A stretch of 64,000 nucleotides of DNA from Dendrophyllia cribrosa (GCA_024195265.1 JAJLRJ010000010.1:807282-871281), one strand, 5' to 3'. Positions 1 to 12,478 are shown, numbered from the stretch's first letter. Notes: generated by a model from the sequence alone, not told the origin. Program-made: numbers and translations.

Positions 1-395
1 AAGAGTATTTTTAAGGCAGTTTTTTTCTGGCCTCCGTCTCACCACGGTGGTATTGTGCGTGGTTGCTCAGCTCCGTTTAGGAGTTTTACTATGATGGCGA
101 TTAACGGATAACGTAGTTATCGATAGTTATTGTATACTGTATATTGTGTACTAAGGCTCAGTGTAGCTTTATTTACTGTTTAGATAGTACCGGTGCTCGG
201 TCGAAACCTGCAAAATAAACTTACTGGCGTTTATTTACTGTCTGTTGCGTAGTGTGGCCGAAATACATAAGTGTTTTGAGCTGCAGATGTGCCTTGCAAT
301 AATCACTAAAAACTGGTTTGTTCTCCCTTATAAGAAATTCCATTTAGTATCTTTCTCTTTGTGTTGTAGGGCTAAGAAAACGTGTCAAGTTTTAA

Positions 396-470
396 TGTTA
401 GCACAGTGTTAGCACAGTGTTAGTACAGTAGTAGCACGGTGTTAGCACAGTGTTAACACAGTGTTGACCC
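396..470 (+). repeat. 11-bp minisatellite in the intron before the gene Z last exon
   Basis: About seven units related to GTTAGCACAGT lie within 70 bp of the 3' splice site. The duplicated block has a shorter version at about 12176-12233, so the copy number differs between paralogous positions. Confidence 0.8.
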
Positions 471-533
471 AAAAAAAAGAACACAGAACTGCCCATGACA
501 TATCTCCTTTAAATATTGTGTTCTTTGGCTCAG

Positions 534-766
534 GTTTCTTCGCATGGTGGTATGAATTGAGTGTTCCTGCCAAAATAGCGGTGATTGCCGGATCGTTCGT
601 TTTCCTCATCTCCATCTGCTGCTGTTGCTGCTGCTACTGCTGCCGTAGATCCCGCTCTTCCAACCAAGGTAGAGTCATCGTTACACCTGGTATTGGCCCT
701 ACTGCTGTCATGGCAACCGCCACTCGGAGCACCGTTCCGATGCGACCGCTGGTCGAAGAGGAATGA
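534..766 (+). CDS. Last exon of array gene Z (type I membrane protein, partial)
   Basis: This is the terminal exon of a gene whose other exons would lie left of the window. The acceptor is the AG at 532-533. Reading phase 1, it encodes GFFAWWYELSVPAKIAV, a hydrophobic helix, the cluster CCCCCCYCCRRSR, a tail with TPGIGPTAVMAT, and the ending VPMRPLVEEE before TGA at 764-766. It matches the last exons of genes A, B and C in layout and in the PMRPLV tail motif. The helix should be a single membrane span with the Cys cluster just inside the membrane, where palmitoylation is plausible (inference). The intron just upstream (about 396-470) carries an 11-bp GTTAGCACAGT-type minisatellite. An ATG at 461 also opens this frame, but it lies in the intron and is not taken as the start. 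Confidence 0.7.
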
Positions 767-843
767 GCCTTTTACTCCATATTCGCCTTCGTAAATTTTT
801 AAAGGGGTCGTCACTCAACGTTTCCCTGAAGTTGTTAGAGACC

Positions 844-1043
844 TTAACCCTTAAACTCCTAAGGATGTCATACATCAAAATTAAAAAAAAATTAAAAATT
901 TAATTTTATAAAATATTGTAAAACAAATGGTATCATGCAAAAGTACTGCCAAAGAGGTTTCATATGAATTGTCACATCATAGGATTTCGTTAAGTTAGAA
1001 CTACACATGTCTCCATAATTGACTCTGGGAGTGAAAGGGTTAA
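844..1043. mobile_element. MITE of the 88-bp-unit family, one internal unit
   Basis: It starts with AACCCTTAAACTCC and ends with GACTCTGGGAGTGAAAGGGTTAA, the two ends forming a terminal inverted repeat. It holds a single copy of the internal unit (ATGGTATCATGCAAAAGTAC and following). The R2 counterpart (12557-12997) has three units. Confidence 0.7.
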
Positions 1044-1989
1044 AGGTCAAATGAACCAAAAATTTGAAATTTTTTCTTTATCCATTTAAACGTTAAAAGA
1101 AACCATAATAAAGCAAACTTACGCAAAAATTTTCCTTCCTGAGCCTTTAAGGAAGTTACATAGCTAAAAGTACGAAGATTTCCGAAGGCTTCACGAAAAC
1201 GTTTCTGAAATGGCCGCGCACTACAAGTGGTAGGATTGGTAAGGATTGTGACGTCACTATTGGTGAGCCAACCTCATTCCCAGTGTCCTCTCTCCTGGCG
1301 AATACTGAGTATTCTAGCTTGTGTATATTCTTAAAACTTAAAGATTTCTACTGTTTTCGCATTGAAAATGGCCAAGGAGCTCGAACCTATGTTTTGGTAG
1401 GAAACGAAGAGCTTTGAGCGACGAAATATTGCTTCGAGAAACTTCATCTGTTTATACAATAGATTTTTTTAACGGAGGTCAGTTTTTTCAATCCACCTCG
1501 CTTGGTAGTTTAGTGCAGGCTAACTTTCCCTGTCTGTCAATCATCTCCACTTATGCGGTAATTTTTGTGAAGGTAAACTGTTGAATTCATAGTGACGGCT
1601 TTAAATTTCAAATAGAGAAAAGAAAATTAACCGTTGTGAGTTCACGTTCTCCACAAAAACCTATAATTTGATCATTTGACGTTGTTGTTTTGCAGGGAAC
1701 GGCAAGGAAATGTACTATAATATAAAACGCACGTGCAGGCATGCATTGTTTTCAACTTCGAACCTTGACTGTTTTGAGGTGGTCAATAGTGACGTTACTT
1801 TCCGACAATTTTCCCGATCGCTTTACGATTATGAAGGCCAAAAAGTCGCATTTTTCAACTTCCAATATCTCTGCGATGCCAAACCCAATTAGTTTCAAAC
1901 TTCAGAATATGTTTATTTGGTACTCATTAAACATATTGCATTAATATTGGACTAAAAGAAAAATGTCAAATTTTTGGTTCATTTGACCT
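1044..1989. mobile_element. TTAA-flanked transposon, non-autonomous
   Basis: The left end AGGTCAAATGAACCAAAAAT and its near-perfect reverse complement at the right end form terminal inverted repeats of about 40 bp. TTAA flanks both sides (1040-1043 and 1990-1993). The duplicate block R2 has a single TTAA at the same place (about 12995-12998), which is an empty site. TTAA targets are used by piggyBac and Kolobok elements. A TA target with one more base in each repeat, as in Tc1/mariner, cannot be excluded. No transposase ORF is seen. Confidence 0.8.
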
Positions 1990-3300
1990 TTAAGCAACAA
2001 CATTGTTGATATCCCGGATGTCACGAACAGCAGCCGGAAGTTTTTTGTGGCACCGTTCTCTCGCGGCAACCTTTTTAGCGCGAGAAAATCCCCTCTAACC
2101 CAGGGTACTTTGTACAAAGCAAAGAAAAGTTTTTGTTTTGACGCTGTGGTATGACGTAATGAAGACAGAAGAAGCAAAGAGGAAAGCAGTCGACTTCCGT
2201 TTGCTATTCGTGACATCCGGGACATAAACGTTTTCGTTGCTTGAGGTCCTCTCTTGTCAGACTGAAGAGAGAGGACCCTGGGAACGAGCTTGTCCCTAAT
2301 GTAGCATTAAAACAGACAGACAAGGTCCCATGGAGAGACGAGTTGTGCTTGGTAGAAACAAGCGTTGCGTGGCGATCTTGGTTTTTTATTGTATTAGTCG
2401 TTAGCTGGCGAGAGCACCAATCTCTCCCCATTCCCCTTTGCATGGCGTATGTATAACAATATTCCCGTCATCAAAGCCTTTGTTTCGTTTTGATCAGCGA
2501 TTAAATCGACACTTTAAATATCGATAAGCTCTAGGGACGAGGATGGCATAATAGTTAATCATTTGTGTTGTCGCTACTTTCATAAGAAAACTGAAATCGC
2601 AGCAGTGATGTCTGGTTTTGAGGCAGAATGAAGGGAGCGTTCCTTTCGTCGGTTCCATAAACGGATTTGTAGTGAAGGATTTGGATTGAATCTTTCGAAT
2701 CCTTTTTGTTTTGGATTCGATGGATTATAAATCTGTAATGAATTCGCCCAAAGGAACGGAAAATTCAATTTTGGATTCGTAATCCGGATTTGGATTCGAC
2801 CAAATAAACGCATCCTGAATGCGCCTTGGCATTGTTCCTTTGTGAATCTCTTCTCTTCGCGGAAGAGAGCTGAAGCGCGTATCGCCGCCAGCCTCGTTAT
2901 GGTGGTCGATACACATCACTAATTAATTTAATTAATCAAATTTTCAAACTATATATTATAATTCTTTATAGTTGTGTGTATTAAACTTAGTTTCCTGATG
3001 TAATTTCAGTCAACATTACGATCACTACAGTTCTGGATAAGGCGCCTTTTATATGGCTATATCACCATTTTAAGACTTTTTAGTATCATTTTGAAAAGAC
3101 TAAAAAGTACAGGAATGCCTTAAAATAATGCTTCAGTTTTATTAAAAATTACTAAATACCAGTGCATATTCACTGAAGCTGTAAATGAGTGTCTCTGCCT
3201 GCAGGGTGCGATCGATCCGAATGGCCATGTTGGAAATGGATTGCAACATTAACTATGATTATATGATTTGTTCTCTATTCGAGGAATGATTTAACTTGTA

Positions 3301-3422
3301 CATCGAATTAATTTAAGGATGCACGCGTGAGGTTGCTGAGCACGAAAGAAGTGCAAGAGCCGATAGTGACTCTAGCTTCTTGAGTGCTTAGCAAACCTCC
3401 CAAGTGCATCCATAACTCGATG
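3301..3422. repeat. Foldback inverted repeat
   Basis: The left arm (GGATGCACGCGTGAGGTTGC) and right arm pair over most of their length around a centre near 3362. The same foldback is at 14308-14429 in R2. A related foldback with TGAGCAC arms is at 24609-24794. Confidence 0.7.
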
Positions 3423-3867
3423 AACGCACAGCTGCGACGTTTACCATTTCTTTTATAACATATCATGAAGACAGTTTACTACTGTATGTCAAAATTGCTG
3501 GCAAAACAAGCTGAGTGAGGTGACTATGCTACCTACCGGTAAATGGATGGCGCGTATCAACCAATAAGAGAGCGCGTTTTCCTTGAGGTATGTTGTAATT
3601 GGTATTTTCTTTTCTGTGTTCTGAGAGTATTTTGTGTATTAGAGTAAAGCAGAGGCGGCGGAGCGTTTTGAAACGTGGGGAGGCTCATCGTACACCAAGC
3701 CAAGCCAAAAAAAATCCAGCAACTGTTAAAAAAAGTCCTACAACATGAAACGGTTTGTGAAAAGATCACGAAATTGAATATTTTGCCAATCCAATTTTAA
3801 TATGCTGCGCTAGCGATATTTTTGCCATCGAAACCCCAAATTTTTGCCCCAACACATTTACTTTATT

Positions 3868-4140
3868 CATAGTTAATAGAACAAACTGGTTATGAAACTC
3901 AGTCAGTCCTTTGTTATATGTTTTTGTTCTCCATTTCTTTTGTTCGTTTGCCTTGACCCTGCACAAAACACAAAAGGTATTGAAATGCATATGAGCAACT
4001 GACCAGTAGAAACATTTGGGCTCACACGTTAAACAAAACAATGTGCAGGGTCACGGTTCGTTCAACATAAAACAAAGCAGTTTTGTACACTCTTTTTGAA
4101 ATTTGTTGAGCTTCATAACCAGTTTGTTCTATTAACTGTG
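3868..4140 (-). mobile_element. 273-bp MITE (CATAGTTAATAGAAC family), copy 1
   Basis: It is bounded by inverted repeats starting CATAGTTAATAGAACAAACT and ending in the reverse complement with one mismatch. A second copy in the opposite orientation is at 61584-61854. It sits where the duplicated block ends and where gene A's promoter would be expected by comparison with gene B. Confidence 0.85.
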
Positions 4141-6131
4141 ATCAAACTAAACATAATTATACAGAATACATCGTAACATATACGTGATAAATAATTAAAC
4201 ATATTCATATACATGATAAATAGTTAATGGCAGCAAAACCGTATAGTTGTCAAAACTCGAGCTTTTCCAGGCAACAAACAATAACAGTTTATTTATTGTT
4301 GTGAATATGTCAATGGATTTCCTTGTAAACTAAACTTCGCCTTTATACTTTCAAGTTCAAAACTTAATCAACAGTTTCGTTTTTCACTGCTGCATAGTGG
4401 ACGTCCCAGAAATTTAAACAAGGATGCTTTCCTCAATTACGATCCATTTTGTCAGTTTCTGTTTTCTGTCACCATAATTATGATTGACGGCTGTATAAAA
4501 CGTAAACTAGGGTTTAAACTTCAGAGTTCGTGTGCTATTGAAAGGCCTTATGTGCGTGAGTGTAGGTGCATGCACCCAAGAGGCAGAGTTAGTGAGTGAG
4601 TGGGTGACACATGAATTTCAAGCACTTTTTATGCTAGAAATCGTTTTTTGTTCATATGGTACTACAAGAAACTGATTTTTTTTTTTAACATGTGTTTTAA
4701 GTTTATCGTCATTTGTCAGGCAATTAAGTCAATTAAGTAATTTTGTAACACATAGAATGAAAGACACTTGTGATTCAGTATTTCAGTTAGGTTTATGTTA
4801 TGCCAAAATACATTTAAAGCATTGTTACACCGTTTTTATTTACCGCCTTGGATTAAACAACGTTACATTAAATAAATGTTAACTTTGTTTTTTGCAAAAT
4901 ACGGAAAGGTTATGGCTGTCCTTGATTCCAGAAAAAAAAACCTTAGTTTACTGTAGAATCCGTACGAACTTGTCAGATCTAACGTCATGCAATCATGTTG
5001 CAAGTCGCAAAGACAGTTATCATCCAAGCCGCAAGACAATCGTAATTGGCTAATCGGTCAAGAATTCAATTCTACAGCAGACAATAATTAGCTAATAATT
5101 CACACAGAGACTTCAAATTCAACCGAAGTCGCAAAGAGATATCCCTTGTGCCCTTGTCAAAAAGAGAAAACGAAAAAAAAAAAGGTTTGGCAGGCTGCTT
5201 CTGCGAGGTCAAATATGGCAAACCTCAATACCCATAACAAACATTCGAACGCATATAATCCTTGATTACTGCTAGTTTACTATTACATGGGATTGCTTGA
5301 GAATGGCTTCAACATCCGCCGCCATTTTCCGCCGCCATCTTGCTTCTAAACAACAGATGGCCGAGTGAACCTGGGGAAAGTGAGGCAAAAAATTTATGTC
5401 ATATAATCTGAATTTAAAATGTCGAGTGGCAGTTAGACGCCGCGAAAAGATAGAATAAAATAATACTTTAATTGATAAAGGCCTTCTCCATTTTAAAGGA
5501 AAGAAAAGAAATGAAATATACCGATTGCTTTATAGAGTTTTAGTGAAAAACTGCAATTTGAAGCCACTTTAAAGCCATTTTTGGCTGATGTCTGGACAAA
5601 TTGCAACCAAACTAGCCAAGACGTTATTTGCAACGTGTCAACTAATTTTCCTTTCTTTTAAAGGGTTAGTTTGTCACTTTTTCGTTTCGGGCATGCACCC
5701 AAAACAATGATTCGACATAGTTTTTGAACGAGAGAACGTTAAACCAGCTTGTCTTTCCTTTTTTTTTTCTATATTTTTTCTCTATTATTCCTGTTTTTTT
5801 CCTGTTTTTTTTTTTTTTACCCTTGTTGTTGGCCTTTAAATAGACTTCATTTTGACTGGAAAAGGTTTCACGTAAATGCTGGAGAAAGTGAAAATATTTA
5901 ACACGAAGTTGTAATTGATAGGATGACCAAATTTTTCTTTAATTTTCCCAGTTAAATTCACTGGGTTTCTTACGTTTATCTCTGGCTCAATTCAGAGTAT
6001 CGACTGTATGGCCCCTCACGGCGGCTTGGGGAGGTTTAGGTGTCAATGGGTTTAATAAAAACAGTGTCTTATTTTCACAACATTGCTTTTATTTGTATGC
6101 AAGCTTACCATACGTTTTAACCCTTTGTACT
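4141..6131. other. Non-coding stretch before gene A
   Basis: No convincing exon was found. I looked for a signal-peptide exon with a phase-1 donor and for the promoter block shared by genes B and D, and found neither. The stretch has poly-T and poly-A tracts (about 5760-5818) and otherwise unremarkable AT-rich DNA. Confidence 0.5.
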
Positions 6132-6134
6132 TTA

Positions 6135-6155
6135 GGGACTGTGCAATAATTACCT

Positions 6156-6193
<38 letters not shown>

Positions 6194-6839
6194 GTAAAAT
6201 GGGTGCAAGTGGCCTAAAACTAAATCATGCCCACCTCTCATTATGCAAAAATTAATTTCTACCCCCCTCACATAATGATAACATTAAGGATGCCCCCCCC
6301 CCCCCGCACTTTGTAAAAAGTCTCCTCCCATTGATTCTCTCATACCTAGTTAACTTGTTCGATTTCTTCAATCAGCATGTTGTTGGTTTGCTGTTGGGAA
6401 CACCCTCTTCTTGAGATTCTGGATTCACCCCTGTTGTGATATTTGGAAATATGGTAAAACGTCATGTGACCAGACATATAGGTGAACTACTCGTGGCTCT
6501 GCTATTAATTACTGTTAGTTCTGTTATATTTTTGATGTCATATCAGCCATGTTTTATTTATATTATTTAAAATCAGTCCCAGAAAGTAATGAGTATCATT
6601 TTTAGTGATGTGACCAGATTGGTGAACTGGTCATGGCTCTGTTACTATAATTAAATAACTGTTAGTTCGGTTTTATTTTTGAATGCCATATTTGAGTCTT
6701 AAAGTCAGTTTTTCAGTTGCCCCCCCCCCACTAATCCAGAAATTTACATGTTACCCCCCCGGCCCTCCTTAAGGCTGTGAGTTTCATTGTGCCCCCCCCC
6801 CCCCCCCCCCCCTCCTCCAGGTAATTACTGCACAGTCCC
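6135..6839. mobile_element. PIF/Harbinger-like MITE inserted at the exon 2 splice acceptor of gene A
   Basis: The ends GGGACTGTGCAATAATTACC and its near reverse complement form inverted repeats. The 3-bp direct repeat TTA lies on both sides (6132-6134 and 6840-6842). A TWA target is typical of PIF/Harbinger elements. Gene B carries the uninterrupted site (TACTTTAG at 19521-19528). The interior contains a 37-nt poly-G run (6156-6192), several poly-C runs and a diverged internal direct repeat (about 6462-6545 and 6607-6690). No transposase is visible. Confidence 0.85.
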
Positions 6840-6843
6840 TTAG

Positions 6844-9390
6844 TTGGAGGAAATGAGAGGGATTATGACTCTGACTATAATCTGACTTTTCTAATGGAGG
6901 CTCCTGTTCCGGGATGTCACAGAACCTGGGTGAAGGCTGCAGCATCAGTGATGACTGCAGCACGATCAGGTGCAAAATGAAATTCGTCGAGAAGCCAATC
7001 ACCTTCAAGCTAAAGGTATCAATTGTCATGTTATGGATACCGTAAAAACCCGCGGATAAGCCGCACCATTTTTACCGGCTAAAATTTCACTCAAAGTCGG
7101 GATGCGGTTTGGTATCTGCGAGAACATGTAATAAAGGTTACCGTACTTTCCGTTGATCTAAGTTTAGAGTTGTTTTTGCCAGACAAGTATCCTAAATTAT
7201 AATAAGATAATAATTAATTACCACTTTGCTTATCCATCTTACGATAAATGGATAAAAATTCAATCATTCCTTATCGTATGTACCCGCGCACAAGAGGCTA
7301 CATGCAAACACAAACAAACAAACAGTCAAACAAAAAAAATCGATGAATTTACATTATTGAGAACAAGGAAAAAATTGCAAGAAATTAAAGAAAGCATACA
7401 CTGAAAAGTGAAACAAACTATACCAATATTGACCAGTCAGCATGAATGACAAATACTATGCTGAAAATAGATTAACTGCGTAAGATTGTTAATATATCGA
7501 ATTGGTATCATTTTTAACCTTTTTTTTTTCTTTTTTAACCTATTTTGTGAATGTAAAATTGTAAATGAAAGGTCAGAGTAATTATAATAAAAAAAAAAAA
7601 AAAAAATGAATGACAAATACTCGTATATAGATAAGCCTAATGAGGAGGTAAATAAGGGCATCGCTTGCTTGTGAGCCATAAATATGCCATCATGTACCGG
7701 TTTTAAGCTGTACTGGATATAAATATTGCTCTTATTACCCATTAGGTCAGTAAGTGTGACGATCCCGTGACCGTAACGGCATCCATGGATGTCCCGGATC
7801 TGGATATCACGTGGTCTCACACGTACACCAGTGACGACATCAATAAAGTACCCGGATTTACTGTATCTTTGCCTGGTAATATCTTCTCCGCTGGTGTGTA
7901 CGTTCAAATTGGGATCACTGATAACGGGGACAGACTGCATCTCAAGGTTAGTACTTTTTGTAAAACGCAGTTTAGTGTCGTGTAACTGCAATGGAGGCCA
8001 TATTTATGTGACGTCATAAACACACATCGTTACAAGTGAGTTGTAAGTGCCCTCGGACAGATGTTCTACTAAATTTAAGATTCAAGCGTATTCCCAACTG
8101 TGTTCTTGAAAGGACATCAAAGACTAGAGCTACTCGCCGGGCAAGAAACGTTTTCGAGGCAGGCTTTAAATTTCCGACCTTAAGCCCTGACCAAACCACT
8201 CAACATCGCAATTCACCAAAAGTGATTAAAGCAAAAAATATATCAACTGAAGAGACAAAACAACGAACAAAAAAGTCCCAATTCCACAAGAATGGCAATT
8301 TTGATTTCTTGACCACCTGTCACGAAATCAAGTTTGATGAACTGTAATCCACTTCCATCCTTGCAATCCTGCGCTTTATCTCAAAACTACTGCTTTTGTT
8401 TTGTTCCATAGAATCTTTTTTATTCCACAAAGTTCTATATTTTGTGGGTTTGACGATATAACCTGGAGAAAAGATAACGAAATTTGGTAATTTTGGTGGG
8501 ACACTGCCCCTTTAACATTGTTGAAGTCACCTTCATTACATACTGGCGGCAGATGATAGGCTAAGATGGAGACGCTCTGTAGAGGCGTTATGTTCCACTA
8601 GGCACGAACTGAGGAGATAGGTTTTAGGGTCTTGTTTGGACACACAGTTAAATGATGTTAAATGTTGAATCAACCAACATTTTTTTGTTCTCAGCTGTGA
8701 ATAACAATATGTTGAATTCGTTCGGCCTGGCCTTTACACGCCTATACAGTAGCGGTCTGAACGATGTCCCTACTACTTTGTTAAACGAGTGAAGCAGTCA
8801 AACATCTGAGACAAACCTGTGTGTGTGTGTGAGAGAGAGAGAGAAAATATAAGAGAAAGGACGAAACTTAACTAAAATTTAGAATTTGAAACAGAAATTT
8901 GTGACAGAAACTTCGAAACTATTCCGTCTTTCAACAGGTGGACCTCCTGGCCGGAGGAGAAGTGTTGGGCAAAGGTGTTTATCCTGTGAAAGCCACAGTG
9001 ATGGAGGGAGATCTGCCGATCTCCACTAACGAATGTGGTGAGTAGTGGTTATGACCATGAAGTCCCCAAAAATTTTTTTGGGTATAAAAGTCGGTTTTGT
9101 AACATTAACAGCAAAAAAAAAACACTTTTGATTTTAAAATATTTTGTTCTGTTTCAGGGATCTTCGAATTTTGGTACGACTTGAGTGATCTGGCCAAGGC
9201 AGCGGTGATTGGTGGATGGTTGTTGGTCATCATTATCCTGATCACATGCTGTTGTTGCTGTTGTGGCTGCTGTAGGTCCCGTCCAGCGAACCAAGGCATT
9301 GTATTCGTCACACCTGCAGTTGGCCCTCCTGCTGTCATGGCAACCAACGTTAACACAACTGTTCCCATGCGACCGCTGGCCCGAGCTTGA
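6844..9390 (+). pseudogene. Array gene A, frameshifted and without a visible signal exon
   Basis: Four exons align with gene B: 6844-7015, 7746-7946, 8938-9037 and 9158-9390. Exons 3-5 are open and well conserved, with DPVTVTASMDVPDLDITWSH, VDLLAGGEVLGKGVYPVK, the membrane helix and Cys cluster CCCCCCGCCRSR, and the PMRPL tail. Exon 2 is 172 nt instead of 179. The 7-nt loss in the D/Y/N-rich linker shifts the frame and leads to a stop if the normal acceptor is used. A cryptic acceptor at 6898-6899 would restore phase 1 and skip the damaged linker (inference). No exon 1 or promoter like those of B and D was found upstream. Intron 4 is only 120 bp, against 762 bp in gene B. Most likely a pseudogene or a gene rescued by alternative splicing. 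Confidence 0.7.
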
Positions 9391-9474
9391 ACCTGAGCGA
9401 GGCTTGAGCCGTTTGCTTCAATCAGCGGTCAAACGAACGAAGCATGCGTAGTTCTCGCCAAAATATTGTTTTAA

Positions 9475-9847
9475 CTAACCCCAATTTTTTTCTTTCGCTA
9501 AATAAAATCTCCTGTTTGTCCTGATTACTTGTGCGCGTATCTACAGCTGTTTGAAGTTACGTGCTTCTGCCCCATTACCGAGCATTTGTGGGAGCTGGGT
9601 ACGAACTTTGCTGTGACGTCATCGAAGGAGACCATTTGCCGCTTTCTCATAAGCATATCACCGCGAAGCGACAAAGGAGTAGGCATGTTAACGCGAATGG
9701 TACTTAAAAGCCAAAAAAGGGATTTTGTGCACTCCGATGCCTTTTTTGTGTTTGCCCACAGTTTCTTTTATACGGTAAAAAAAATTCGCACAGGTAACCA
9801 GGACAATTAGGAGATTTCGTTTGGCGAAAAACATTATTGGGGATTAG
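9475..9847. mobile_element. 373-bp MITE in the 3' flank of gene A
   Basis: The left end CTAACCCCAATTTTTTTC and the right end TTGGGGATTAG belong to inverted repeats of about 60 bp with scattered mismatches. The 3' flank of gene B continues uninterrupted at this point (about 22880-22900), so the insertion postdates the A/B duplication. The target duplication is not clear. Confidence 0.75.
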
Positions 9848-10629
9848 TTGCACTTTAACATTGATATCTGTGCAACTTTTTGCCCCAACTTTTCGAGTTG
9901 ATTGAAGCTATGTTTGACCACAACCACATTTGCATTTTATTAAATATTACAACATTTCTTGTTCAATATGGGATCCTGGCATTTGCCAGATTTGAGTGCC
10001 AGGAATGCACCAGATTGGATCTCAGAGTACTTAAATTATCAAAATAACTTTTACGGTCCCCTCTTTCTAAAATTCCTGGATCCGCCCCTGACTGATAACT
10101 ATAATGACGATGATTAAAGGAAATAACTATAATGACGATGATTAAAGGAAATTTTCACGAGAATTTGGCTGATTTTTTTTATCAAAAGTCTGCTAAAATT
10201 ACTGATAAGTACATTCAATCAAGCAAACATGTTTGTTTGAACGTAAAAAAGAAAATATAAAGTGAATACTTAAAGGGAGAAACTAAAAGATAGGCCACGT
10301 TCTTGAAGACGTACGTTTTCTTTCAAAACATTTCCAGCCTAGATGGAAAGAGAGAAAACGTTTGGCGAATCTAAGTTTTAATGTTCTTATAAAAAAGGGT
10401 TGGTTAACTATTTAACAAGAAAGAGGTGTACTAACGACAGTTTTTCCCCTGTCTCATCAACCGCAAATCGCTCAACCAACCCAGTGTTTTTAATTTGAAA
10501 TGCGTCTCATCCCTAAGAAAATGGGGTTCAAATAACCATGTGTCAACAATATTGTCGCCTATTGTATCAAGTATTAATTAACACGCCCATGACGACATGT
10601 TACCAAATTCCGAACACGAGTTTGGAGCG

Positions 10630-12478
10630 ACTTCCTGTTCCGACCCTGGGAAATGGTTGCACCATCAGTGACGACTGCAGCACGATCAATTGCAAAATGG
10701 ATTTCGTCGAGAAGCCAATCACATTTAGGCTGAAGGTATTGATTGCAGACTATGGGATAGCATGGGATAGCAGTTAGTGCCAGAATATAAACTTAAAGTA
10801 CATTGTCCGGCTGATATATTGTCATATATCTGATAATTATGATAATTATATTAATTATGGCCAGGAGCTTGCTTTATTTTCTTGAAAGAAGAAATCGCCA
10901 AAAGTGACAAAAGCTATGAAATATTAACTAATACTTAACTGCACTTCATCACCAAACTACTTGTTCTGTTTTGCTTCGTAGAATCTTTTTTATCCAATTT
11001 AGTTGTATATTTGGTGGCATTTGGAAATTAGGTAAACGATAATTCGGCATGACATTGTCCCTTTAATTCATCCATCTTACAATGAAAAAATAAAAACAAC
11101 GGATTGCAATAAGAGGCAAGAACTTGATGGAATCATACATCATAGACCAGGGAGTTATTTTCTTATTTTCTTTTGTCATTTTTCAATGTTGACCATGCAG
11201 CCAGCATGAATGCCAAATACTCGCACATCAGCGTAATAAATGAATTGTATCACTAGTGAGTCTTTAAACCCTTTAAATCCCAAGAGTGCCAGAAATCAAA
11301 TTTCAGGAAAAATCCCAAATTTTATTTTGTAAAATATCGAAAAACAAATGGTACCATGCAAAAGTACTACAGAAGAGGTTTCATTTGAATGATCACACCA
11401 TAGGATTTCATCAACAGACTCAAAAGTTAGAACAAATGGTACCATGCAAAAGTACTGCTGAAGAGGTTTCATTTGAATGGTCACACCATAGGATTTCATC
11501 AACAGACTCAAAAGTTAGAACTACACTACATGTCTTCATAATTGACTCTAGGAGTGAAAGGGTTAACAGACTCAAAAGTTAGAACTACAGTACATGTCTC
11601 CATAATTGACTCTGGGAGTGAAAGTTCTAATCAGACTCAAAAGTTAAACTACGCCATTCTCTGACTAGCTTTGTTAATTTTTGAATTGTATATAGCCACG
11701 TAGGAAGGGCTGCTAATTGCTTGGAGCTTGAGCCTTGGTTCCTACTCAGATTTCCTGTCAATTTTTTTCCCAAGAGGATTTTTAAAGCATGTTTTTTTCT
11801 GGCCTCTGTCTAACCACAGTGGTATTGTGCGTGGTTGCTCAGCTCCGTTTAGGAGTTTTACTGTGATGGCGATTAATAGTTATCGATAGTTTATATTGTG
11901 TACTGTATATTGTGTATAGTACTAAGGCTCAGTGTAGCTTTATTTACTGTTTACATAGTCCCGGTGCTCGGCCGAAACCTGCGAAATAAACCTACTGGCG
12001 TTTATTTAATGTCTGTTGCGTAGTGTGGCCGAAATACATAAGTGTTTTAAGCTACAGAAGGCCAAAATGTGCCTTGCAATAATCACTAAAAACTGGTTTG
12101 TTCTCCCTTATAAGAAATTCCATTTAGTATCTTTCTCTTTGTGTTGTAGGGCTAAGAAAACGTGTCAAGTTTTAATGTTAGCACAGTGTTAGCACAGTAG
12201 TAGCACGGTGTTAGCACAGTGTTAACACAGTGTTGACCCAAAAAAAACACAGAACTGCCCATGACATATCTCCTTTAAATATTGTGTTCTTTGGCTCAGG
12301 TTTCTTCGCATGGTGGTATGAATTGAGTGTTCCTGCCAAAATAGCGGTGATTGCCGGATCGATCGTTTTCCTCATCTCCATCTGCTGCTGTTGCTGCTGC
12401 TACTGCTGCCGTAGATCCCGCTCTTCCAACCAAGGTAAAGTCATCGTTCCGATGCGACCGCTGGTCGAAGAGGAATGA
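10630..12478 (+). pseudogene. Array gene C relic: exon 2 remnant and shortened last exon
   Basis: An exon-2-like segment at about 10630-10735 encodes GCTISDDCSTINCKMDFVEK and ends at a normal donor (AAG then GTATTG). It has lost 11 nt after TTCCG, so it is out of frame with its own upstream part. Exons 3 and 4 are missing. The intervening sequence (about 10900-11230) still resembles introns 2 and 3 of genes A and B, then meets a MITE (11263-11650). The last exon (12300-12478) is open, from the AG at 12298-12299 to VPMRPLVEEE. Compared with gene Z it lacks 54 nt (18 codons) in frame between two CGTT copies. The exon set is too incomplete for a working protein of this family. Confidence 0.7.
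11263..11650. mobile_element. MITE of the 88-bp-unit family, two units plus partial ends
   Basis: It starts TTAAACCCTTTAAATCCC and the first terminal copy ends GGAGTGAAAGGGTTAA at 11566. Internal units begin at 11344 and 11432, exactly 88 bp apart. Two partial repeats of the terminal part follow to about 11650. Confidence 0.75.

Larger units (their letters stand above)
1..3815. repeat. Segmental duplication, copy R1
   Basis: This block is repeated in the same orientation at about 11771-14865 (copy R2). It runs from before the gene Z/C last exon through the 3' flank to a shared end near GCTGCGCTAGCGA. R1 is longer mainly because of a 946-bp transposon at 1044-1989 that R2 lacks. R2 has a longer 88-bp tandem repeat and a short LINE-like tail insertion. 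R2 is followed by the promoter and first exon of gene B. R1 is instead followed by a MITE (3868-4140), and no equivalent promoter is seen. Confidence 0.85.

Noticed and set aside
1710..1944. Transposase in the TTAA element at 1044-1989
   Set aside because: Two overlapping short ORFs have no transposase-like motif. The element is non-autonomous as far as can be seen.
5303..5354. Signal exon for gene A starting MASTSAAIF
   Set aside because: The peptide is basic and not hydrophobic, and no donor in phase 1 follows.
7437..7991. 184-codon minus-strand ORF
   Set aside because: It is antisense to exon 3 of gene A. The rest is low-complexity intron, with no start, splice or domain evidence.
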